From: Gammaproteobacteria bacterium
GTDB taxonomy: Bacteria; Pseudomonadota; Gammaproteobacteria; Chromatiales; Sedimenticolaceae
DNA length: 9,144 nucleotides
Direction of reading: 5' to 3'
Assembly (NCBI GenBank): GCA_020445165.1
Contig: JAGRHE010000109.1
Coordinates: 1-9,144, forward strand
Positions 4,657-9,144 of the stretch are shown one piece after another. Under the pieces are notes generated by a model. That model was not told where the DNA came from, did no database searches, and saw nothing but the letters and a program-made list of their open reading frames with translations. Each line of letters starts with the position of its first letter. The stretch's first letter is position 1. Both the position numbers and the translations under genes were made by a program.

Positions 4657-6570
4657 ATGGCACTGCTGAACCTGAAAAACCTGCACCTGAGCTACGGCGA
4701 CCCGGCGTTGATCGATGGTATCGACCTGTCGATCGAGGCCGGCGAGCGGATCTGCTTGCTTGGACGCAACGGCGAAGGCAAGTCGACCCTACTCAAGCTG
4801 ATCAGCGGCGAGCTCAAGGCCGATGACGGCGAGCGCATCCTGGCGCAGGGCGTGCGCGTGGCACGCCTGACCCAGGAAGTGCCCGAACAGCTGCATGGCA
4901 GCGTGTTCGACGTGGTCGCCGATGGCGTCGGTGAGACCGCCGAACTGATCAAGCAGTACCACGCCGCCAGCCATGCGCTCGGCGACGACTGCAGCGATAC
5001 AGCACTGGCGCGCCTGGAGCGGATCCAGCAGCAGCTCGAGGCCGCCGATGGCTGGCGCCTGGAGCAACAGGTCGAGCAGACAATCTCGCGCATGCAACTC
5101 GACGCCGACGATGTGTTCGACGACCTATCCGGTGGCATGAAGCGACGGGTGCTGCTGGCGCGCGCGCTGGCCGCCGACCCGCAACTGCTGCTGCTCGACG
5201 AACCGACCAACCACCTCGATGTCGAGTCCATCGCCTGGCTTGAAGAGTTCCTGCTCGGCTGGCCCGGCACCCTGGTGTTCATCACCCACGACCGCGGCTT
5301 TCTGCAGCGCCTGGCAACCCGCATCGTGGAGCTCGACCGCGGCCGGGTGCGCGACTTTCCCGGTGACTACCCCAATTACCTGCGTCGGCGCGAAGAGATC
5401 GACAACGCCGAGGCGCTGGAACAGGCGCGTTTCGACAAGCGCCTGGCCCAGGAAGAGGTCTGGGTGCGCCAGGGCATCAAGGCAAGACGTACGCGCAACG
5501 AAGGCCGGGTGCGCCGGCTGGAAGCGATGCGGCGTGAGTTCGGCGAACGTCGTTATCGCCAGGGCACGGTCAAGCTCGCCTGCAACACCGGTGAGCGTTC
5601 CGGAAAATTGGTCTGCGAAGCGGTCGACGTCAGCTACGCCTGGGACGGAGATCCGGTGATCCGTGATTTCTCGACCACCATTCTGCGCGGCGACAAGATT
5701 GGCATCATCGGTCCCAACGGTTGCGGCAAATCGACCCTGCTCAACCTGCTGCTCGGACGCCTGAAGCCCAACAGCGGTTCGATCGAGCTGGGTACCAAAC
5801 TCGACGTCGCGTACTTCGACCAGTTGCGCGACCAACTCGAACTGGACAGGACCGTGCTCGACAACATTGCCGGCGGCAGCGACAAGGTCAGCATCAATGG
5901 AAAGGAAAAGCACGTCATCAGCTACCTGCAGGATTTCCTGTTCCCGGCCAAGCGCTGTCGCCAGCCGGTACGTGCATTGTCGGGCGGTGAACGTAACCGC
6001 CTGCTGCTGGCCAAGCTGTTCACCAAGCCGGCTAACGTGCTGGTCATGGACGAGCCGACCAACGACCTCGATCTGGAGACGCTCGAACTGCTCGAAGAGC
6101 TGCTGCTCGACTTTGATGGCACCTTGCTACTGGTCAGCCACGACCGTGCGTTTCTCGACAACGTGGTCACCAGCACCCTGGTGTTCGAAGGGCAGGGCAG
6201 GGTGAATGCCTATGTCGGCGGTTACGAGGACTGGCTGCGCCAGCGCGAGACGCCGTTGAAACCGGGCAGCCGGAAACCGGCTGATACCGTCGCGGCGACC
6301 GCGCCGGCCGCTGCTGCGCCACAGGCCCAGACCGCTGCGCAGGCAGCCAAGCCGAAAAAGCTCAGCTACAAGGACCAGCGCGAACTCGACCAGCTGCCGG
6401 CGCGGATCGAGGCGCTCGACGATGAGCTGGGCCAGATCCAGGCCACGCTCGGCGACCCGGACCTGTACCGCGACGCGCCGGACAGGGTGAACGAGCTCAA
6501 CGCGCGCATGCAGGAAGTCGAGGCCGCGCTGGCCGAGGCCTACCGGCGCTGGGAAGCGCTGGAAGGCTGA
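4657..6570 (+). CDS. uup: ABC-F family ATPase Uup
   Basis: 637 residues from ATG 4657, with AGGA about ten bases upstream; E. coli Uup has 635. An open frame continues upstream to 4345 but overlaps the methyltransferase, and MALLNLKNLHLSYG is the family start. Two ABC domains are visible. The first has Walker A GRNGEGKST (36-44), signature LSGGM (157), DEPTNHLD (181-188) and ITHDR (209-213). The second has GPNGCGKST (352-360), LSGGE (441), DEPTNDLD (465-472) and VSHDR (493-497). Between them is the charged helical linker (about 250-300) that in ABC-F proteins reaches the ribosomal P-site tRNA. After an alanine-rich spacer (about 540-567), residues 568-637 form the Uup-type C-terminal coiled coil that binds DNA in E. 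coli. Uup is cytoplasmic, acts on ribosomes, and its loss raises precise excision of transposons. All motifs are intact. Confidence 0.92.
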   Translation: MALLNLKNLHLSYGDPALIDGIDLSIEAGERICLLGRNGEGKSTLLKLISGELKADDGERILAQGVRVARLTQEVPEQLHGSVFDVVADGVGETAELIKQYHAASHALGDDCSDTALARLERIQQQLEAADGWRLEQQVEQTISRMQLDADDVFDDLSGGMKRRVLLARALAADPQLLLLDEPTNHLDVESIAWLEEFLLGWPGTLVFITHDRGFLQRLATRIVELDRGRVRDFPGDYPNYLRRREEIDNAEALEQARFDKRLAQEEVWVRQGIKARRTRNEGRVRRLEAMRREFGERRYRQGTVKLACNTGERSGKLVCEAVDVSYAWDGDPVIRDFSTTILRGDKIGIIGPNGCGKSTLLNLLLGRLKPNSGSIELGTKLDVAYFDQLRDQLELDRTVLDNIAGGSDKVSINGKEKHVISYLQDFLFPAKRCRQPVRALSGGERNRLLLAKLFTKPANVLVMDEPTNDLDLETLELLEELLLDFDGTLLLVSHDRAFLDNVVTSTLVFEGQGRVNAYVGGYEDWLRQRETPLKPGSRKPADTVAATAPAAAAPQAQTAAQAAKPKKLSYKDQRELDQLPARIEALDDELGQIQATLGDPDLYRDAPDRVNELNARMQEVEAALAEAYRRWEALEG

Positions 6571-6584
6571 GCGTTGCGGGTGTG

Positions 6585-7976
6585 CTAGAGCACATCCAGC
6601 GGACTCTGCACCCCGAGCCCGCCCTTCTTCAGCACGTGGGTGTAGATCATCGTGGTGCTCACGTCAGAATGTCCGAGCAGATCCTGGATCACGCGGATGT
6701 CGCGCCCGCTCTGCAGCAGGTGTGTGGCGAAGGAGTGCCGCAGCGTATGACTGGTCACCCGCTTGTCGATCGCAGCCCGGCGTGCCGCTTCACGGATCGC
6801 CTTCTGCAGACCGGTCTCATGAATGTGGTGCCGACGCGTCTTGCCACTGCGCCGGTCGAACGACAGCCGCGGCGCGGGAAACACGTACTGCCAGCGCCAG
6901 TCATAGACCGCGCCGCCCAGTTTGCGCGCCAGCGCGGGCGGCATGTACACCTCGCCGTAACCCTCGCGCAGGTCTTCGTCGTGCAGCGTGCGCACCTGCT
7001 CGAGATGTTTCGCCAGGCTCTGCCGCAAACGCGAAGGCAAAGGCACGACCCTGTCCTTGCCGCCCTTGCCCTGGCGCACCGTGACCTGCTGAAAGCCGAA
7101 ATCGACATCCTGCACGCGCAGGCGCACGCACTCCATCAGGCGCATGCCGGTGCCATACATCAACGCCGCCATCAGGCGCAGCTGGCCGTCGAGCTGGCCG
7201 AGCAACAGGCGTACCTCGTCCTGGGTCAGCACGACCGGCAGGCGGCGTTTAGGTGGCGAGCGGGTGAACGCCACCGCGTCGTCCAGGTTGCGGCCGAGCG
7301 CCTCGCGAAAGAAGAACACCAGCGCATTGAGCGCGACGCGCTGTGTCGACGCCGATACGCCCCGGTTGATTGCCAGATGCTCCAGGTAGCGCGTGAGGTA
7401 CGCCGTCTCGACCTGCTCGACCGGCGGCCACTTGTGAAAGTCGAAAAAACTGGCCAGCCAGTGCTCGTAGGTTTGTTCAGTACGGACAGCCATCCGGCGA
7501 AGGCGCAGCGTTTTCACGAACCTCTCGGCATGCTCGCCCGCATGGGCGCGGAAACGTGTGATCAGCTTGTTGCTGCTCGGCGGCGAAAGCTGCTTCGATG
7601 CATCCGCGCGAAACAGCGTGGCATGATCAACCTGCAGCGAGCGTGACAGTTCGAACCAGCGACCCCAGTCGTAGCCAGCTGCCCAACCTCTGCCCAGATA
7701 GCGCTGAAACAGTATCTTCAGTGCGTCAACAAGCTGGCGGAACTGCCAGTCCTGCAGGTTTCCCTGTCTGCCTTTGTCAGCAAGATATCGATCGACGTCC
7801 TGTGGAAGATGAGTGGCGAGCCGGCGATCGGCATGCGCCTTGATGTACGCCTCCACGGCTTTTCGATAGTATGGGCGCGAAGCCTCGGGAACCGAGTATT
7901 TTTCCAGGATGGATAGATAGTTATGCCAAAAGCGCTGGACAGCAGGCGGCGGCGAATCGCCATTATCAACCGACAT
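6585..7976 (-). CDS. intI: Integron integrase IntI with an extra N-terminal domain
   Basis: 463 residues from ATG at 7976, chosen because GGAGGG sits six bases before it; a GTG at 8009 in the same frame would add eleven residues and run through that site. It is a tyrosine recombinase. R279 (GTGMR), K304 (QGKGGKDR, same 25-residue spacing from the arginine as IntI1), H410 and R413 (HTLRH), H436 (LGHSD) and Y445 (MIYTH) are all present. The IntI-specific insertion is clear at about 331-369 (LREGYGEVYMPPAL...WRWQYVFPA), separating it from XerC/D. The normal core-binding domain is at about 153-229. Residues 15-110 are an additional segment, so the protein is about 126 residues longer than IntI1 (337). 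It would recombine attI with folded attC sites. The gene converges on uup 14 bp away and is divergent from the cassettes. Confidence 0.93.
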   Translation of the reverse strand: MSVDNGDSPPPAVQRFWHNYLSILEKYSVPEASRPYYRKAVEAYIKAHADRRLATHLPQDVDRYLADKGRQGNLQDWQFRQLVDALKILFQRYLGRGWAAGYDWGRWFELSRSLQVDHATLFRADASKQLSPPSSNKLITRFRAHAGEHAERFVKTLRLRRMAVRTEQTYEHWLASFFDFHKWPPVEQVETAYLTRYLEHLAINRGVSASTQRVALNALVFFFREALGRNLDDAVAFTRSPPKRRLPVVLTQDEVRLLLGQLDGQLRLMAALMYGTGMRLMECVRLRVQDVDFGFQQVTVRQGKGGKDRVVPLPSRLRQSLAKHLEQVRTLHDEDLREGYGEVYMPPALARKLGGAVYDWRWQYVFPAPRLSFDRRSGKTRRHHIHETGLQKAIREAARRAAIDKRVTSHTLRHSFATHLLQSGRDIRVIQDLLGHSDVSTTMIYTHVLKKGGLGVQSPLDVL

Positions 7977-8011
7977 CTCCGACCCTCCATGGTCTGTAGT
8001 TCGGTACACGA

Positions 8012-8028
8012 TGGATCGTCCCGATCCA
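8012..8028. repeat. Inverted repeat in the intI leader
   Basis: TGGATCG (8012-8018) and CGATCCA (8022-8028) form a perfect 7-bp dyad with a three-base spacer between the intI promoter and its ribosome site. The heptamer TCGTCCC occurs within it (8016-8022) and again 18 bp further on (8034-8040) as a direct repeat. Direct repeats of this sort bind integrase in the class 1 attI site, so this may be part of attI. Confidence 0.45.
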
Positions 8029-8043
8029 CCAAATCGTCCCCAG

Positions 8044-8073
8044 ATTATACAGACTCTGCCTATGTTGTTTCAG
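8044..8073 (-). promoter_or_regulatory. intI promoter (PintI)
   Basis: On the minus strand a perfect TATAAT -10 (8044-8049) is preceded by an 18-bp spacer and CTGAAA (8068-8073), four of six matches to the -35. Transcription would start near 8037, about 60 bases before ATG 7976. The -10 is embedded in CTGTATAATCTG, which carries one good half of a LexA box (CTGTATA), but the second half is absent. Confidence 0.55.
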
Positions 8074-8079
8074 GCAGAG
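8054..8079. repeat. Inverted repeat inside attI
   Basis: CTCTGCCT (8054-8061) and AGGCAGAG (8072-8079) are a perfect 8-bp inverted repeat with a ten-base loop. It covers the -35 of the intI promoter and ends 16 bp before the recombination point. On the + strand any transcript entering the cassettes from intI would carry this hairpin. Confidence 0.55.
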
Positions 8080-8095
8080 AATGTCTATTTGGCTG

Positions 8096-8636
8096 TTAGG
8101 CGTAAAAAGGGCGGCGTATGTCGAGCCGGAGGTGTTCGAATTGTGGAGCAACGGTGAGTTGCCGAGTGTCAATCAGTGGTGCTTGGCGAAACTTGGTTAT
8201 CGCAATCCCTGCGATGGCGTTAATAATTGTTCTGCTGTATCTGAAACTGGAGTCGGGCTTTCCGAAGATGGTCACTTACAATGGAATACTCTATCTAAGC
8301 CTAGGTGTGGCGAGCATTTGGTTCATACTGAAGCATCTTCTGAACCTCCGCATCGCAAGAATCTGCCGATGTTTGAGATGCTGCGGGGAAGAGAATGGCC
8401 GATGAATTGTCGAAGCCTTTTCGAATCCCAGGAACGCCACGTTACCGGGCGAGGTACGCGAGTACAGTGCTGTCAGCCTCCCGTTTCGCTTACCCAAGAA
8501 TCGCCTAACAAGGCGGTCAAGCCGTTCGCCTACGGCTCACTCGGACGTTCAGCACTCCACTCCGCGCCTGCTCGGGCATGGCTTCGCCATTGTTGCCCGA
8601 TCAGTCACTCCATGCTGAACGCCGCTTACCTTGGCG
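8096..8636 (+). mobile_element. Integron gene cassette 1
   Basis: 541 bp from T8096 to G8636. It begins TTAGGC, and its own R'' box is GCCTAAC (8503-8509), exactly complementary to GTTAGGC. This is expected because the two halves of attC join when the cassette is circular. It contains one gene (8118-8405), then about 97 bp without an identifiable feature (8406-8502), then attC. Confidence 0.9.
8118..8405 (+). CDS. Cassette 1 protein: small two-TM membrane protein with terminal cysteine pairs
   Basis: 95 residues from ATG 8118, 22 bases into the cassette, with AAGGG (8107-8111) six bases upstream. I do not recognise the family. The N-terminus has C6-S-N-C9-G, a zinc-ribbon-like knuckle, plus C15. 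Two hydrophobic segments follow, about 25-45 and 53-75, joined by a short loop (ESGFPKMVTYN). The C-terminal tail is basic and cysteine-rich: C83, C85, C88, C89. With two membrane spans both ends would be on the same side, probably the cytoplasm given the arginines, so C6/C9 and C85/C88 could meet in one metal site. Base composition is more AT-rich than the flanking chromosome, consistent with a captured gene. A longer frame over the same region runs through attC and is rejected. Confidence 0.68.
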   Translation: MSSRRCSNCGATVSCRVSISGAWRNLVIAIPAMALIIVLLYLKLESGFPKMVTYNGILYLSLGVASIWFILKHLLNLRIARICRCLRCCGEENGR

Positions 8637-8642
8637 TTAGCC
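8503..8642 (+). other. attC1 recombination site (140 bp)
   Basis: R'' is GCCTAAC (8503-8509) and R' is GTTAGCC (8636-8642). Beyond them CAAGG (8509-8513) pairs with CCTTG (8629-8633), and GCGG (8513-8516) with CCGC (8622-8625). Inner stems are CGTTCAGCA (8546-8554) with TGCTGAACG (8613-8621) and TCGGGCA (8572-8578) with TGCCCGA (8594-8600), the latter extended by ATGGC/GCCAT. A side hairpin AGCCGT (8520-8525) with ACGGCT (8532-8537) lies in one arm only. IntI would use the folded single strand. Confidence 0.92.
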
Positions 8643-9136
8643 GTATTAATTGGTGAGTACTAGGAATGCGAAGGGTTGATGCATAGTAATGATGGGGCCC
8701 GAAGTTATCGCATTGTTTGCGCTCTTTATCGTGTCTAGCATCTATTCATACCGCTTCGTGGCGGATGAAAAGCAAAAAAGAAGCGAGCGGTATTTAAAAG
8801 CGGTGCAGGGATTCGACGGTATGTGGCCGGAATCAGGAATGATATTTAGTCCCGGTTCGGGCGTCGTAGTGACCCGCGTGGCGTGGTTTGTGGCAGTTAG
8901 CCCGAGGAAAACGGTACGTGATATCGCATTTTTGGTTTTTCACTCGCTTTCTTATGTTGCATTGGTGGCCATCATCGTGCGGGTGTTCTTGTGATGAGTT
9001 GGGCAGCGGCTAACAAGGCGGTCAAGCCGTTCGCCTACGGCTCACTCGGGCATTCAGCACTCTGCACTTGCTCGGGCATGGCTTCGCCATTGCTGCCCGA
9101 TCAGTCACTCCATGCTGAACGCCGCTTACCTTGGCG
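8637..9136 (+). mobile_element. Integron gene cassette 2
   Basis: 500 bp from T8637 to G9136. It begins TTAGCC, and its R'' box is GGCTAAC (9008-9014), the exact complement of GTTAGCC. It differs from cassette 1 at the same positions in a compensating way. It contains one gene (8689-8994), with attC beginning 13 bp after the stop. Confidence 0.9.
8689..8994 (+). CDS. Cassette 2 protein: small membrane protein with two predicted TM segments
   Basis: 101 residues from ATG 8689 (a second ATG follows at 8692). An in-frame TGA at 8677 rules out any start further upstream. The ribosome site is poor: AAGGG (8671-8675) is 13 bases away. A hydrophobic segment at about 4-22 is followed by a charged stretch (ADEKQKRSERYLK), a middle region with FDGMWPESGMIFSPGSG, and a second hydrophobic segment at about 79-100 reaching the C-terminus. 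I do not recognise the family. The stop is 13 bp before attC2, normal for a cassette gene. The sequence is relatively AT-rich compared with the chromosome. A membrane location is inferred from hydrophobicity only. Confidence 0.65.
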   Translation: MMGPEVIALFALFIVSSIYSYRFVADEKQKRSERYLKAVQGFDGMWPESGMIFSPGSGVVVTRVAWFVAVSPRKTVRDIAFLVFHSLSYVALVAIIVRVFL

Positions 9137-9142
9137 TTAGCC
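9008..9142 (+). other. attC2 recombination site (135 bp)
   Basis: R'' is GGCTAAC (9008-9014) and R' is GTTAGCC (9136-9142). Apart from a five-base length difference and a few substitutions in the middle (around the stretch after TCAGCACTC), it matches attC1 throughout, including the side hairpin and the TTC-loop stem. One stem base differs: ATTCAGCA here, GTTCAGCA in attC1, leaving an A/C mismatch. Confidence 0.92.
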
Positions 9143-9144
9143 GT
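9137..9144 (+). mobile_element. Start of integron cassette 3 (truncated by the window edge)
   Basis: TTAGCCGT after the attC2 crossover is the start of a further cassette or of the array's right end. It is identical to the first eight bases of cassette 2. Nothing else is visible. Confidence 0.5.

Larger units (their letters stand above)
7977..8101 (+). other. attI recombination site region; core GTTAGGC at 8095-8101
   Basis: This is the region between the intI start and the first cassette. The core site GTTAGGC fits GTTRRRY, and the crossover is expected between G8095 and T8096, since the first cassette begins TTAGGC. The stretch holds two inverted repeats (8012-8028, 8054-8079) and the TCGTCCC direct repeat. 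No convincing rightward -35/-10 pair was found, so the cassette promoter Pc is not assigned. The left limit of attI is arbitrary. Confidence 0.75.
6585..9144. mobile_element. Chromosomal integron: intI, attI, two full cassettes and the start of a third
   Basis: The standard layout is present: intI leftwards, attI beside it, then cassettes oriented rightwards, each one gene plus one attC. The two attC sites are long (140 and 135 bp) and nearly identical, the hallmark of sedentary chromosomal integrons such as those of Vibrio and Xanthomonas rather than mobile class 1 elements. No transposon ends, insertion sequences or resistance genes are visible. The array continues beyond the window. Confidence 0.9.

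Noticed and set aside
5125..5913. Minus-strand frame of 262 codons inside uup
   Set aside because: Antisense shadow of the intact Uup motifs.
6582..6593. GTGCT/AGCAC hairpin as a uup or intI terminator
   Set aside because: Only 5 bp with a two-base loop and no T-run.
6582..7646. Long + strand frame (354 codons) opposite intI
   Set aside because: It lies entirely inside the intI coding region on the other strand. The composition (runs of H, Q, R, A) is typical of an antisense shadow in GC-rich DNA, and intI has clear catalytic motifs.
8081..8656. 191-codon + strand frame covering cassette 1
   Set aside because: It starts before the attI crossover and runs through the whole attC site. The 95-residue frame has a ribosome site, membrane segments and ends before attC.
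8503..9142. The two 135-140 bp repeats as a CRISPR array or tandem repeat
   Set aside because: They are attC sites: far too long for CRISPR repeats, with R''/R' boxes, internal dyads and a gene between them.

Overview
The window is GC-rich chromosomal DNA, probably from a gammaproteobacterium. The evidence is the gene families present (IspG of the non-E. coli type, a DUF1127 protein, an FNR-type regulator, Uup) and the chromosomal integron at the right end. The order or genus cannot be fixed from sequence alone; a Chromatiales-like lineage is only a guess.

Left part (1-6570), ordinary chromosomal genes. The window opens in the last 60 codons of ispG (MEP isoprenoid pathway). Next comes a secreted GlcG/HbpS-family protein with a recognisable promoter and ribosome binding site. 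It converges on a LysR-type regulator, and the 190 bp between them hold a dense run of hairpins, at least two of which look like terminators. Divergent from the LysR gene is a small DUF1127 protein, then a 2-oxoglutarate/Fe(II) prolyl-hydroxylase-like dioxygenase. That gene converges on an FNR-type regulator. A 232 bp divergent intergenic region containing an 88 bp palindromic MITE-like repeat separates the FNR-type gene from a TPMT-family methyltransferase and the ABC-F ATPase Uup, which are likely cotranscribed.

Right part (6585-9144), the head of a chromosomal integron. The integrase gene intI reads leftwards and ends 14 bp from uup. It carries the IntI-specific insertion and all six catalytic residues. 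It also has about 130 extra N-terminal residues that look like a second core-binding domain. A 120 bp attI region follows, with inverted and direct repeats and a good intI promoter. Two complete gene cassettes then run rightwards, and a third begins at the last eight bases. Cassette boundaries are supported internally: each cassette's first bases (TTAGGC, TTAGCC) are complementary to the R'' box of its own attC. The two attC sites (140 and 135 bp) are nearly identical, as expected for a sedentary integron. Each cassette encodes one small protein with two predicted membrane segments and no recognised family. They have lower GC and look foreign. The first has cysteine pairs at both ends that could form one split metal site.

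How the parts work together: IntI would recombine folded attC sites into attI, inserting cassettes next to 8095/8096. No convincing cassette promoter (Pc) was seen in the attI region, so expression of the cassettes is unresolved. The strongest leads are the integrase architecture, the attI repeat layout and the two unknown membrane proteins.
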